A stretch of 64,000 bases of DNA from Streptococcus suis (lineage in GTDB: Bacteria; Bacillota; Bacilli; Lactobacillales; Streptococcaceae): assembly GCA_002831545.1 (NCBI GenBank), contig CP025095.1:1984001-2048000 (forward strand). The letters run 5' to 3'. The notes below the pieces were generated by a model. It was not told where the DNA came from. It saw nothing but the letters and a program-made list of their open reading frames with translations, and did not search any database. Each line of letters opens with the position of its first letter. The first letter of the stretch is position 1. Shown here in pieces: positions 8,668-16,016 of the stretch. Both the position numbers and the translations under genes were made by a program.

Positions 8668-9054
8668 CTAGCATTCGTAATTGTAGGCAAAATATAGATT
8701 TTCGCCTATCGGATAGTAATAGACACCGTGGTAATCATCTTCAGAATAACCACAAGATTGATCGCAGTATTCTCCGTCAAATTGCTCATCTCCGTAAGCA
8801 CTGTGACAAATAATAAAACAACTCCGTAAGATACTATCAGATTCAATATTGATTAAAAAATCATTGATTCTCTTGTATTTACGAACACAATTTTCCACGA
8901 GCTTTTTCGGATAATGACCCTTTCCAATATCTCGAAACTCAGCCATGAAAACTATCTCGCTGTCCAATTCCGTCCATCTTCTTACCAAGCGAATGATCTG
9001 TTTTGGAATTTTATATGCTGCCTTTTGCTTTTTCTTTTTTATCCGTTTGTTCAT
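8668..9054 (-). CDS. Hypothetical phage protein with MNKRIKKKK start
   Basis: A 128-residue protein. Two ATGs lie in tandem at 9057 and 9054; AGGAGG is 5 bases from the second, which is chosen. The N-terminus MNKRIKKKKQKAAYKIPK matches that of the 7593-7841 gene over its first nine residues. The C-terminal half is Tyr/Asp-rich with Cys residues (YCDQSCGYSEDDYHGVYYYP). Function unknown. Confidence 0.65.
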   Translation of the reverse strand: MNKRIKKKKQKAAYKIPKQIIRLVRRWTELDSEIVFMAEFRDIGKGHYPKKLVENCVRKYKRINDFLINIESDSILRSCFIICHSAYGDEQFDGEYCDQSCGYSEDDYHGVYYYPIGENLYFAYNYEC

Positions 9055-9063
9055 CATATCCTC

Positions 9064-9480
9064 CTAAAACGGCAAGTCGTCATCTGTAATATCCATCAGC
9101 TGACCGCTCATCCCTGGTGGCATCTGCTCATCCATGCTCGAATAGTTAGCACTATTGTCACGCTTTTCAAGCACCTGAAAACTCTCAGCGACAACCTCGG
9201 TCACATAGACCCTCTGCCCTTGCTGATTTTCATAGCTTCTGGTCTGGATTCGTCCTGTAATAGCAATCAGATGACCTTTCTTGGTCCAATTAGCCAGATT
9301 TTCGGCCTGCTGACGCCACATCACACAATTAATAAAGTCAGCTTCCCGCTCTCCTGTCGATTGATTTTTAAAATTGCGGTTAACCGCCAAAGTAAAAGTC
9401 GCAACGGCTTGATTAGACGGTGTATAACGTAGCTCTACGTCCCTCGTCAATCTACCGACCAATACAACATTGTTGATCAT
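9064..9480 (-). CDS. ssb: Phage single-stranded DNA-binding protein
   Basis: A 138-residue SSB. The N-terminal OB fold begins [20 protein letters not shown] and includes FTLAVNR and DFINCVMW; the acidic tail ends DDDLPF, the peptide that recruits replication and repair partners. Shorter than the host SSB (about 160-170) because the linker is reduced. It lies in the phage replication region. Confidence 0.93.
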   Translation of the reverse strand: MINNVVLVGRLTRDVELRYTPSNQAVATFTLAVNRNFKNQSTGEREADFINCVMWRQQAENLANWTKKGHLIAITGRIQTRSYENQQGQRVYVTEVVAESFQVLEKRDNSANYSSMDEQMPPGMSGQLMDITDDDLPF

Positions 9481-9483
9481 CTA

Positions 9484-9747
9484 TTATCTCCTCTCCCACG
9501 GCTGTCGCTGATGGCTATAATACGGGTACACCAGTCGAATTTTCCCTCTTGAAGCTAGCGCCCTATGCTCATAAGGCTTGACTTGCTCGTACAGCTCGTC
9601 TATTTTATCCAACATGCGTTGTCGCGGTGGTCGTCCGTCTAGCCATTTGTAGACAGATAGAGTCGTCACACTCATCTCGGTCGCAAATTGGTCTCTCGTC
9701 CATCCTGTCTTTTGTAGGATGTATTTGATTTTATCTGCTGTGGTCAT
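9484..9747 (-). CDS. Small helix-turn-helix phage protein
   Basis: An 87-residue protein starting MTTADKIKYILQKTGWTRDQ, with a helix-turn-helix (DQFATEMSVTTLSVYKWLDG) near residues 19-38. TAGGAGG lies 4-5 bases before the ATG at 9747. XRE-like DNA-binding protein of unknown target. The C-terminus is basic and Tyr-rich. Confidence 0.7.
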   Translation of the reverse strand: MTTADKIKYILQKTGWTRDQFATEMSVTTLSVYKWLDGRPPRQRMLDKIDELYEQVKPYEHRALASRGKIRLVYPYYSHQRQPWERR

Positions 9748-9755
9748 AGGTCCTC

Positions 9756-10214
9756 CTAAAATTTCATGAAGGTCATCCAGTGGGTAGTCCCACGTTGTTG
9801 ACCAAAGAGTGGCTGATGCGGTACCAATTCCAAGATTTCTTTGACATTTACTTGTGCATCGGACCACTTAAAGATTAGTGTTCCACCAGTCTTTAGCACC
9901 CGAAAACACTCTTCAAAACCTTGCTGTAGGTCTAGTCTCCAAGTTAATAAATCAAGTTGACCGTATTGAGCACGCATAAACGATTTCTGGCCAGCCCATA
10001 GTAAGTGCGGTGGGTCAAAAACAACCATGTTGAAGGTTTCGTCATCGAATGGCATATCGCGAAAATCAGCAACCACATCTGGCTTTACCTTTATTTTCTT
10101 TCCGTGGATTTCAAATTCTTCTTCTCGTTTATCCATATAGGTTGTGTGAAGTTCGGCCTTATCAAACCAAAACATACGACTGCCGCAACAGGCATCTAAA
10201 ATTCTGATTGTCAT
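9756..10214 (-). CDS. Phage SAM-dependent methyltransferase-like protein
   Basis: A 152-residue class I methyltransferase-like fold: an N-terminal ILDACCGSRMFWFDK loop in the SAM-binding position and FDPPHLLWAG in the position of the catalytic DPPY motif; then FRVLKTGGTLIFKWSD. The DPPH variant and short length suggest a small DNA methyltransferase or a related enzyme. No restriction partner is adjacent. GGAGGATCT precedes the start. Confidence 0.75.
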   Translation of the reverse strand: MTIRILDACCGSRMFWFDKAELHTTYMDKREEEFEIHGKKIKVKPDVVADFRDMPFDDETFNMVVFDPPHLLWAGQKSFMRAQYGQLDLLTWRLDLQQGFEECFRVLKTGGTLIFKWSDAQVNVKEILELVPHQPLFGQQRGTTHWMTFMKF

Positions 10215-10345
10215 AGATCCTCCGCCTCCTCAAACTCCTCAAGCTCTACATCGCCATCGCAAACAGGGCAACCTGTGGGAGTGAACTCCCACTCTTCATA
10301 CCCATTCCTCCAATCACAGTCATAACACGATACTACTCTTATCAT
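10211..10345 (-). CDS. Small zinc-ribbon phage protein
   Basis: A 44-residue protein starting MIRVVSCYDCDWRNG, with CYDC and CPVC pairs that could bind one zinc ion, and an acidic tail. The start at 10345 has GGAGGACTTGTT upstream and overlaps the stop of the previous gene by 4 bases. Function unknown. Confidence 0.65.
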   Translation of the reverse strand: MIRVVSCYDCDWRNGYEEWEFTPTGCPVCDGDVELEEFEEAEDL

Positions 10346-10560
10346 AACAAGTCCTCCAACGCTACCCATCGAAATTGTGGGTATTTCTGCGCTTCTTCTT
10401 GGGTGCATTTCCAAGCCACTTTTACCACTTCCTCTAAAATGTCCGTTTCATTGACAGTAAATTTAATTTCGCCATCTTCCTCTACGCCCATTATGTAATT
10501 ATAGTCAAAATACATCAGCTCTGGCGCATCGACCAGTAGCACACCTAGTTTTTCCGTCAT
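10342..10560 (-). CDS. Hypothetical acidic phage protein
   Basis: A 72-residue protein starting MTEKLGVLLVDAPELMYFDY, with AGAGG upstream. No recognised domain. It is divergent from the mazE-like gene at 10634. Confidence 0.6.
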   Translation of the reverse strand: MTEKLGVLLVDAPELMYFDYNYIMGVEEDGEIKFTVNETDILEEVVKVAWKCTQEEAQKYPQFRWVALEDLL

Positions 10561-10596
10561 TGTTTACCTCTTTCCATTTGACTTCCTCCTTTATTT

Positions 10597-10615
10597 TGTA
10601 TATACTTAGTATACA
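10597..10615. promoter_or_regulatory. Palindromic operator upstream of mazEF-like pair
   Basis: TGTATA-TACTTAG-TATACA, a 19-bp inverted repeat lying 4 bases before the AGGAGG of the mazE-like gene. Toxin-antitoxin pairs of this kind are autoregulated through such sites. Binding is inferred. Confidence 0.6.
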
Positions 10616-10633
10616 CAAACAGGAGGACATATC

Positions 10634-10849
10634 ATGAATACTGTTAAAACACGTAAAGTTGGTAATTCGCTTGCCATCACTATTCCAAAAGAATTGAACG
10701 TTGATGAAGGCAAAGAATTTATTGTCTACAAGGGCATTGATGATGTCATCGTACTTGCACCTAAAATCTCAAATCCATTTGATAACATGGAACCGTTCAT
10801 CATGGACAACGACTTTGAAGGAGTGGTCTTGCTTGACAATGAAGGATAA
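10634..10849 (+). CDS. MazE/PemI-like antitoxin (AbrB fold)
   Basis: A 71-residue protein with an N-terminal SpoVT/AbrB-type swapped-hairpin segment (VKTRKVGNSLAITIPKEL), followed by an acidic C-terminal tail typical of the toxin-binding part. AGGAGG precedes the ATG. Its 3' end overlaps the toxin start by 11 bases. It reads against the surrounding phage operon. Confidence 0.85.
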   Translation: MNTVKTRKVGNSLAITIPKELNVDEGKEFIVYKGIDDVIVLAPKISNPFDNMEPFIMDNDFEGVVLLDNEG

Positions 10850-11183
10850 CTACATACCACAAAAACAAGACATCATCTGGATTGACTTTGACCCATCACT
10901 TGGAAAGGAGATCCAAAAGCGCAGACCAGCCCTTGTCGTTTCCAGTCACAAGTACAGCCAGATGACAGGATTTGTTGCCGTCTGCCCTATCACTCACGGT
11001 GCAAAAGCTTTGGAAAACCGTGGCTTATCTGTCCCTATCCATTCTGACAAGGTAGACGGTGTGGTCAACCCAATGCAACTCTATACTTTTGATTTCAGAG
11101 CACGAAACGCTAGCAAAATCACCCAGCTAGACACTTGGACTTTTCAAAAAGTCGTCCAACTTTACAACTACATTTTCGACTAG
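10839..11183 (+). CDS. MazF/PemK-like endoribonuclease toxin
   Basis: A 114-residue MazF-family protein. Family features: IIWIDFDPSLGKEIQKRRPALVVSS near the N-terminus (in parts), a central VCPITHGAK strand and PMQLYTFDFRA. MazF toxins cut mRNA at short sequence motifs; the specificity here cannot be read. The start at 10839 is internal to the antitoxin 3' end, implying coupled translation. Confidence 0.88.
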   Translation: MKDNYIPQKQDIIWIDFDPSLGKEIQKRRPALVVSSHKYSQMTGFVAVCPITHGAKALENRGLSVPIHSDKVDGVVNPMQLYTFDFRARNASKITQLDTWTFQKVVQLYNYIFD

Positions 11184-11202
11184 AGCCAAACGGCTCTTTT
11201 TT
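11182..11202 (+). terminator. Terminator of mazEF-like operon
   Basis: AGAGCC-AAAC-GGCTCT followed by T-run directly after the toxin stop codon. Confidence 0.8.
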
Positions 11203-11207
11203 CGGTA

Positions 11208-11339
11208 TCATTTTCTGCCTCCTCGTTTAAATACTGGATTTTTCTTTTCAAGCTCTTTCTGCTTATGATAGTCATTTTCTTTCCACATAACTCCGTCAGG
11301 TCTATCCTTGAGGTAGGGGATATAGATAACTTTCTCCAT
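11208..11339 (-). CDS. Small phage protein (43 aa)
   Basis: Start ATG at 11339 (MEKVIYIPYLKDRPDGVMWK) with AGAGGTGGAG upstream; the stop is at 11208. Basic C-terminus (KNPVFKRGGRK). Its start overlaps the stop of the broken frame upstream. Function unknown. Confidence 0.6.
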   Translation of the reverse strand: MEKVIYIPYLKDRPDGVMWKENDYHKQKELEKKNPVFKRGGRK

Positions 11340-11409
11340 CACTCCACCTCTTCCCTAAACTGCCAAGCCCAGTCAAAATCCTTTTTGATTTCAGATCAAG
11401 AAATTTCAT
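11339..11409 (-). pseudogene. Broken small phage gene (one-base deletion)
   Basis: From ATG at 11409 the reading begins MKFLDL; after a one-base shift it continues EIKKDFDWAWQFREEVE to a TGA that overlaps the next ATG, exactly as its neighbours overlap. Restoring one G near 11390 joins the two. I infer a recently frameshifted gene of about 23 codons. Confidence 0.5.
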
Positions 11410-11474
11410 TGTTTCCGTCCTTTCAAATACTCTGGCATCTCCTGCCCGATTTCGATTTCTTCGTCATGAGCCAT
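11406..11474 (-). CDS. Very small phage ORF (22 aa)
   Basis: ATG at 11474 preceded by GGAGG and 6-base spacing; codes MAHDEEIEIGQEMPEYLKGR then KQ. Its stop overlaps the next start. Strong ribosome site and coupled overlaps support translation. Confidence 0.5.
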   Translation of the reverse strand: MAHDEEIEIGQEMPEYLKGRKQ

Positions 11475-11641
11475 CAACTACCTCCATATCTTGTACGATG
11501 ATATTCCTCGGCCATACGATCCAGTTCGGCTACAAAATCATCACCAGGCAAAGCCATCAAGCGAGCCTTTTCAGACATACGTAGCGGATAATTCGCTACC
11601 TGCCAATCCATCATCTTGTCTAACTTCAAAAAACCGTCCAT
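11474..11641 (-). CDS. Small phage protein (55 aa)
   Basis: ATG at 11641 after GGTGGAGGACTA; codes a 55-residue helical protein starting MDGFLKLDKMMDWQVANYPL and ending RYGGS. Overlaps both neighbours by one to a few bases. Function unknown. Confidence 0.6.
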   Translation of the reverse strand: MDGFLKLDKMMDWQVANYPLRMSEKARLMALPGDDFVAELDRMAEEYHRTRYGGS

Positions 11642-11859
11642 TAGTCCTCCACCTCTATAATTTTAAAATTCCCATGCAGATACAACTGCTTTGTCATTAC
11701 GACACCAACCTGCCAATTTGCGTACCGAAAGGCCTGACGCTCATTGCCATAGAAAATTTCCAAACCAGTTGTTGAATGCCTCACATCACGGACAAAAGGA
11801 TTGTCTTGCTTAAGACCGTGTTTCAGTATGACCCGTTTTACCTTGTCTAATCCTTCCAT
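11641..11859 (-). CDS. Hypothetical phage protein (72 aa)
   Basis: Starts MEGLDKVKRVILKHGLKQDN and overlaps the 3' end of the replisome organizer gene by 13 bases. Contains a beta-rich centre (GLEIFYGNERQAFRYANWQV). No domain recognised. Confidence 0.65.
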   Translation of the reverse strand: MEGLDKVKRVILKHGLKQDNPFVRDVRHSTTGLEIFYGNERQAFRYANWQVGVVMTKQLYLHGNFKIIEVED

Positions 11860-12647
11860 AAGTTCATAGCCTCCAAAAATTCAGGCGAAACATCAACATT
11901 CTTAGGCAGTTCCTGTTCTTGTTGCCTAGCTCGAACGAGTTCTACTGTCAGTAACTTATCATTCTTCCAATTTCGTAAAATCGCTTTGATATAATTCCAT
12001 ACAGGTTTATTGCGAAATACCCCTTCTTTAAGGGCTTCCCTTATTAATTCAGGGCTAAGCCCTTCTTCAGTAGCAAATTTCTGGATGTCCTCAATTTCAA
12101 ATGGACTTAATAATCTTCCAAAGCCAGCTTCGAAATCTTTGAATAATTGCTTGATTGAATAATCGCTATTATTTATACAACTACTACTAGATAAGTTTAT
12201 ATCTATATCTTTCTCTTGTTCTTTCTCTTTCTCTCCGTTACCATTTGTTTCATCGCTGTTACTTTGTAACACCTTTTGGTTCTCACGATGCTTGCGAACC
12301 CTACGGGCACTTGCAGTTTCACTACCTACCATCTCTGGGACTTGCTCCAAAAAATACTCCCTATCCGATATTTTTGACAACAGTTTTTTGGACTGTAAAA
12401 AAACAAGGGTAATTTTTACATTTTCCACATCTTCGTCAATTACCAGCGCAATTTCTTCAGCCAAGTTATCAGCAACCCCGTCAAAAAATAGAATCCCGTT
12501 GTCTTCCAGGCTCAACAGCATCATCTTAAGATAGATAATCGTGTGAGTGTCCCCTCCTGCTATTTTTCGAAGCAACTTCATTTCCTTGGATTTGAAGAAA
12601 TCCTGTGCGAGTTGAATCCAATAGTACCGCTTATTTGCATTTGCCAA
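11847..12647 (-). CDS. Phage replisome organizer with DnaD-like domain
   Basis: A 266-residue protein. The N-terminus (KRYYWIQLAQDFFKSKEMKL) matches phage replisome organizer N-terminal domains, followed by an acidic linker and a C-terminal DnaD-like helical domain (FGRLLSPFEIEDIQKF, then VWNYIKAILRNWKNDKL). Such proteins load the replicative helicase at the phage origin. The start is TTG at 12647 with GGAGG 8 bases upstream. The Ser/Glu/Asn linker is of low complexity. Confidence 0.88.
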   Translation of the reverse strand: MANANKRYYWIQLAQDFFKSKEMKLLRKIAGGDTHTIIYLKMMLLSLEDNGILFFDGVADNLAEEIALVIDEDVENVKITLVFLQSKKLLSKISDREYFLEQVPEMVGSETASARRVRKHRENQKVLQSNSDETNGNGEKEKEQEKDIDINLSSSSCINNSDYSIKQLFKDFEAGFGRLLSPFEIEDIQKFATEEGLSPELIREALKEGVFRNKPVWNYIKAILRNWKNDKLLTVELVRARQQEQELPKNVDVSPEFLEAMNLWKD

Positions 12648-12807
12648 TCTCTATACCTCCATTCTCCTCCCACATCTCAGCATTTACATCTTTATTAAAC
12701 AAGTCCTGCTGATAAATTCTAGCCTTCTGCCAAGTATCAAACGACCGTTTTTGGTAAAATCTATAACCACGCTTAGTCTTGGTTTTCTTTGCCACAATCC
12801 AGACCAT
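12631..12807 (-). CDS. Small phage protein (58 aa)
   Basis: ATG at 12807 begins MVWIVAKKTKTKRGYRFYQK; the frame ends at 12631, inside the start of the replisome gene (17-base overlap). Basic N-terminal half and acidic C-terminal half. Shorter than common ORF cut-offs, but it fills an otherwise empty gap in a tight operon. Confidence 0.6.
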   Translation of the reverse strand: MVWIVAKKTKTKRGYRFYQKRSFDTWQKARIYQQDLFNKDVNAEMWEENGGIEIGKCK

Positions 12808-12809
12808 AG

Positions 12810-13064
12810 CTAGACCTCACGCTCTGCCAATAGTTCAGCCTGGCACTTGTTGACATTCTCCAAGAAGTCAATCCGTCTGCGTAGCTCATCAATCAGCCTT
12901 GCCTGACCAACACATTCCTGATTTTTCAGTAAAGCCAGTTTCTTGTATTCCTTGGCAGTATGCCGTGCAGTAGCAAGCTCACGTTCCAACTCATGTTGGC
13001 TTTTAGGAATGTAGTCATCTTCCTCAACACTCAAAAAACGCTTCATCATGTCCCAAAATTTCAT
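12810..13064 (-). CDS. Hypothetical coiled-coil phage protein
   Basis: An 84-residue protein starting MKFWDMMKRFLSVEEDDYIP. The start at 13064 is chosen because GGAGG lies 5 bases before it; the ATG at 13076 contains that site. Residues 25-80 form a charged coiled coil. Function unknown. Confidence 0.65.
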   Translation of the reverse strand: MKFWDMMKRFLSVEEDDYIPKSQHELERELATARHTAKEYKKLALLKNQECVGQARLIDELRRRIDFLENVNKCQAELLAEREV

Positions 13065-13065
13065 T

Positions 13066-13254
13066 CTATCCTCCATAGTATCTATGAATCTGCAAATATC
13101 TCAAATTCCGCTCTGGTTGTTTTTCTTCAATCACAGGCTCCTTGACCTCTATTTCAATCTCAACAGGCTTACGGATCAGCCAGATTAAGATTGGGGTCAA
13201 AATAGCAATAAATGCTAAACCTTGCTCAGCTGTCAACATCAATTCTTCTGTCAT
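13066..13254 (-). CDS. Small membrane phage protein
   Basis: A 62-residue protein starting MTEELMLTAEQGLAFIAI with one hydrophobic segment (GLAFIAILTPILIWLI), then an acidic stretch. AAAGGA precedes the ATG at 13254. Single-pass membrane protein of unknown role. Confidence 0.6.
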   Translation of the reverse strand: MTEELMLTAEQGLAFIAILTPILIWLIRKPVEIEIEVKEPVIEEKQPERNLRYLQIHRYYGG

Positions 13255-13535
13255 ATCACTGTCCTTTGCCAATTATTGTGGTACCATTCAATCACTGCAT
13301 CGCGAGGGTACTTCTCGCGAGCATTCGGAATACGTGGAAAATCTTTGTGACAATTAAATCTCAAGTCAAAGGTTCCAGTATCCTTTGTTCCAAGCAACAT
13401 TTCAGCACATTGTGACTTGTTGAGTTCCATAGGAAACCGTCTTTTTTCATCCATGACAACGTGCATGACCTTCAACGCTCTATCCATTAGCCCAGCTTCA
13501 AACTGGTCCAACATTTGAATCATTAGATCATTCAT
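13251..13535 (-). CDS. Hypothetical phage protein, possibly DNA-binding
   Basis: A 94-residue protein. The C-terminal part (REKYPRDAVIEWYHNNWQR) resembles the end of excisionase-like or DUF771-like phage proteins, but the match is loose. It is located between the antirepressor and small operon genes. Confidence 0.6.
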   Translation of the reverse strand: MNDLMIQMLDQFEAGLMDRALKVMHVVMDEKRRFPMELNKSQCAEMLLGTKDTGTFDLRFNCHKDFPRIPNAREKYPRDAVIEWYHNNWQRTVI

Positions 13536-13578
13536 GGTATAATCCTCTTGTAATATTTATTTGTGAGCCTGATTGCCG

Positions 13579-14304
13579 TCAGGCTTTTTGCATGTCTTCA
13601 TTCAAAAACTTGTTGATGAAGTAAGTCTGACCCTTACCCGTCATCTTGGTCGTCTTGCTAATCCTGATACTGCCATTCGGCTCATTATGTGTCCGCTCCT
13701 TGACCTCAAACAAGCTCATATCCATAGACCTCTGGGTCGGCATATTGTAGCTCTCTCCACGTTTCCGAATGAGGAAACCATTGTTCCGCAACCACTCAAA
13801 CAAGCGGTTTTGTCCAATGTTGTAGCTGTTCTGACGCAAAATCTTGGCAAAGTCCCCAATCAAGATAGATGTAGCACTAGCCTCGACCGCATTAGCAAAC
13901 AACACCTTGGGCTTGTCTGCTTCAATCTGCGCTTCCAGCTGATGCACCTTCTTGTCGGCCAATAGCAGAGCCCGTGCCATAATCTTATCTGGACTGTTAA
14001 AGTCCTTTTCAACCTGGATAAAGTACTGCCGTACCTGCTTGCCACGATCTGTCCGTTGGATCATAGCAATTTCTTTGGCCATGTCCAGCTTGATAATGTG
14101 GTCAACCTTGTTGTGACCTCCGCGACCTGTTTGCTTCACAAAATTGTTAAGCAAAAAATCTTGATTTTCTGTAAAGCCATACTCAACCATTCGGTCAAAC
14201 CACATAGAGTATGGTGTTTTGACTTCCAAAGCCTCATGCAACTGCCGACCAGACACAACAGGCTCTTGGTTATCATTCAAGTTAACATTGATAATTTCGT
14301 TCAT
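13579..14304 (-). CDS. Phage antirepressor (AntA/AntB N-domain, KilAC C-domain)
   Basis: A 241-residue two-domain antirepressor. Residues 12-100 form an AntA/AntB domain (VSGRQLHEALEVKTPYSMWF, then GRGGHNKVDHIIKLDMAKEI), and residues 140-235 a KilAC domain (IGDFAKILRQ, LFEWLRNNGFLIRKRGE, KMTGKGQTYFI). Such proteins relieve CI repression or act as phage regulators. AAAGGAATTTT precedes the start. Confidence 0.9.
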   Translation of the reverse strand: MNEIINVNLNDNQEPVVSGRQLHEALEVKTPYSMWFDRMVEYGFTENQDFLLNNFVKQTGRGGHNKVDHIIKLDMAKEIAMIQRTDRGKQVRQYFIQVEKDFNSPDKIMARALLLADKKVHQLEAQIEADKPKVLFANAVEASATSILIGDFAKILRQNSYNIGQNRLFEWLRNNGFLIRKRGESYNMPTQRSMDMSLFEVKERTHNEPNGSIRISKTTKMTGKGQTYFINKFLNEDMQKA

Positions 14305-14310
14305 AAAATT

Positions 14311-14330
14311 CCTTTCTAATTTGATATAAT
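14311..14330 (+). promoter_or_regulatory. Promoter of DUF4145-like gene, divergent module 1
   Basis: CCTTTCTAATTTGATATAAT: an extended -10 (TGATATAAT) 25 bases before the ATG at 14355. The CCTTTCT on the plus strand is the ribosome site of the minus-strand antirepressor. The same layout recurs at 15112, 15604, 16165 and 16411. Confidence 0.6.
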
Positions 14331-14354
14331 TAAAATAAAAACGTGAGGTAAATT

Positions 14355-15029
14355 ATGCTAACCAAAATAAATATTGGATATTCGTCAACGAAAATCGTTG
14401 AAATTGACGACTTTTGCCCTAATTGTAAAAAGCGAACCAATCCTCATCTGGTAAATTCCACTTACTTCGAACTAAATAAGACAGTGAATAGTGTAGTAGC
14501 TACTTTTAGATGTTTAGGGTGTCTTCACTTTTGGAATGACGAGTTTATTGCAACCTACACTTCAAATGGCTACATAGTCGAACATCTTAAAGTTACTCCT
14601 AACCTCCCAAGTGATATTCCAATTTCGGACGATGTAGAGTTAGTTTCTCCAATTGGGAAACAAATCTATGTTCAAGCTTTAAAAGCAGAACATGAACAAC
14701 TCGACCACATCGCAGGCATCGGATATCGAAAGGCGCTTGAGTTTTTCGTTAAAGATTTCTCTATTGTCACAAATCCTGATGACGAAGATAAAATCATTAA
14801 AATGCCGTTAAAACAGGTTATCGAAAAATATATCAAGGATGATGATCTTAAAACATTTGCACTAGCATCTGCTTATATTGGCAATGATGAAGGTCATTAC
14901 TATAGAAATAATCCTGATAAAGATTTTTCTCACCTCAAAAATTACCTTCACGGAGTTATTCACTACATGGAAATGAAACTCAATTTTCTTGATGCTCAAG
15001 AACTTGTGAGTCGCTCGAAGAAATCTTAG
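14355..15029 (+). CDS. DUF4145-like cargo protein
   Basis: A 224-residue protein on the strand opposite to the phage lytic operon. A Cys4 zinc ribbon (CPNCKK and CLGC) lies in the first 60 residues, and the central segment IAGIGYRKALEFFVKDF resembles DUF4145 proteins. GTGAGG precedes the start. DUF4145 is often found as an extra domain in restriction and defence proteins, so a lysogen-expressed defence role is possible but unproven. Its 3' end overlaps the converging gene at 14980. Confidence 0.7.
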   Translation: MLTKINIGYSSTKIVEIDDFCPNCKKRTNPHLVNSTYFELNKTVNSVVATFRCLGCLHFWNDEFIATYTSNGYIVEHLKVTPNLPSDIPISDDVELVSPIGKQIYVQALKAEHEQLDHIAGIGYRKALEFFVKDFSIVTNPDDEDKIIKMPLKQVIEKYIKDDDLKTFALASAYIGNDEGHYYRNNPDKDFSHLKNYLHGVIHYMEMKLNFLDAQELVSRSKKS

Positions 15030-15111
15030 CGTCAAGTTCATCCACCTTCTCCGCAATATACGTCACAGTCCTCAGTATTTCATTGAGGGCTGTTCTTTCT
15101 AGTTCATTCAT
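14980..15111 (-). CDS. Small helical phage protein (43 aa)
   Basis: ATG at 15111 (MNELERTALNEILRTVTYIA) after GGGAGAAGGGG. One amphipathic helix with an acidic tail. It is the minus-strand partner in divergent module 2. Function unknown. Confidence 0.55.
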   Translation of the reverse strand: MNELERTALNEILRTVTYIAEKVDELDAKISSSDSQVLEHQEN

Positions 15112-15144
15112 CCCCTTCTCCCTTCTAGTTTGGCTGCTCTCTTC

Positions 15145-15172
15145 CCGTGATATAATGAACATATCAACACGG
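15145..15172 (+). promoter_or_regulatory. Promoter with CGTGATATAAT, divergent module 2
   Basis: CCGTGATATAAT, with TATAAT as -10; the CGTGAT half-site of the prophage operator overlaps the -10. ACACGG follows 11 bases later. It drives the gene at 15188. Confidence 0.6.
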
Positions 15173-15187
15173 AAAGGAGGTCAAGTC

Positions 15188-15391
15188 ATGAAACAATTTA
15201 TTATCGATTCACTAAAAGATGAAGTAGATACTATTACCATTTCTTTCACAAATGGCGATAAAATAACATTCTTCCAAATCTATGAAACCTACTCCGACCA
15301 AGAGAACATCATTGATTTGGTAGAGTTAAAAACAGACTACAGACACTTAGTGAACATCGAACAAATTGCACACATTCGATTGAATGTGTAA
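15188..15391 (+). CDS. Small cargo protein (67 aa)
   Basis: Starts MKQFIIDSLKDEVDTITISF; AAAGGAGG precedes the ATG. Likely beta-rich. Single gene unit with its own promoter and terminator, in the prophage cargo zone. No domain recognised. Confidence 0.65.
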   Translation: MKQFIIDSLKDEVDTITISFTNGDKITFFQIYETYSDQENIIDLVELKTDYRHLVNIEQIAHIRLNV

Positions 15392-15398
15392 TGCTACC

Positions 15399-15427
15399 AC
15401 ACCTAATCCTTGTGATTAGGTGTTTTT
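15399..15427 (+). terminator. Terminator of 67-aa cargo gene
   Basis: ACACCTAATC-loop-GATTAGGTGT followed by T-run. It overlaps the 3' end of the converging gene at 15403. Confidence 0.85.
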
Positions 15428-15603
15428 TGCTGACAAGCTCTACGCTTGATTGCGAATTCTAAACTTTTGATAAGACCGCCTGGCTGATGAATGCCTAGGA
15501 CCGAAATCTTTTTCAAGCTTGAAATAGCTTCTTCATAGGTTTCTGACGAAAGCAAAATCTCATCAACCATATTTTCAAAATGTTTTTCAATGATTTCTTT
15601 CAT
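15403..15603 (-). CDS. Small phage protein (66 aa)
   Basis: Starts MKEIIEKHFENMVDEILLSS after GGAGGAGGGG. Helical N-terminus, basic C-terminus. It is the minus-strand partner in divergent module 3. Function unknown. Confidence 0.6.
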   Translation of the reverse strand: MKEIIEKHFENMVDEILLSSETYEEAISSLKKISVLGIHQPGGLIKSLEFAIKRRACQQKTPNHKD

Positions 15604-15632
15604 CCCCTCCTCCTTTCTAGTTTGGTTGTTCT

Positions 15633-15660
15633 CTTTCCGTGATATAATAAATACGGAAAG
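15633..15660 (+). promoter_or_regulatory. Promoter/operator, divergent module 3
   Basis: Inverted repeat CTTTCCGT...ACGGAAAG with TATAAT between. CGTGAT overlaps the -10. The ATG of the next gene follows at 15672. Confidence 0.65.
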
Positions 15661-15671
15661 GAGGAAAAGCT

Positions 15672-16016
15672 ATGAATATTTTGACAAATGATGCCAAGTT
15701 TCTTTTAAGTTCAATGTATGCACAGTATGTCAAAAGACGCAGAGAGGGAGACTCAAAAGATAAGGCAACCTTTTTCGGAGATGTTCATCGAATAAACGAT
15801 GAACTAATGCCTGAATGGTCTTTTGATGATACCCGCTATACTTGTTTCGAATTAAAGAAACATGGGTATATTTCTGGAAGCCCAGCAGATAATCAGCTAT
15901 TATTCATTCATCTCACTACTGAAGCTATCGCGGAGCTTGAAGTGGATTTCAAAGATAAAGTTGATACTGCACTTGAATTCGCCGCTAAAATAAAAGCTGC
16001 TATTCCTTTTCTTTAA
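15672..16016 (+). CDS. Hypothetical cargo protein (114 aa)
   Basis: Starts MNILTNDAKFLLSSMYAQYV with GGAGG upstream. Possible winged-helix character (DDTRYTCFELKKHGYISGS), which resembles small phage proteins with a 'wing' loop such as YjcQ-type folds. No firm family. Converges on the gene at 16000. Confidence 0.6.
   Translation: MNILTNDAKFLLSSMYAQYVKRRREGDSKDKATFFGDVHRINDELMPEWSFDDTRYTCFELKKHGYISGSPADNQLLFIHLTTEAIAELEVDFKDKVDTALEFAAKIKAAIPFL

Noticed and set aside
9756..10214. Restriction-modification system
   Set aside because: Only a methyltransferase-like gene is present; no endonuclease or specificity subunit lies nearby.
13566..13589. Terminator GCCTGA-TTGCCG-TCAGGC
   Set aside because: The T-run is on the plus strand, where no gene ends; on the minus strand it lacks a T-run and overlaps a stop codon.
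15028..15162. Longer readings of small genes from upstream in-frame codons
   Set aside because: Ribosome-site spacing favours the shorter starts at 15111 and 15188.
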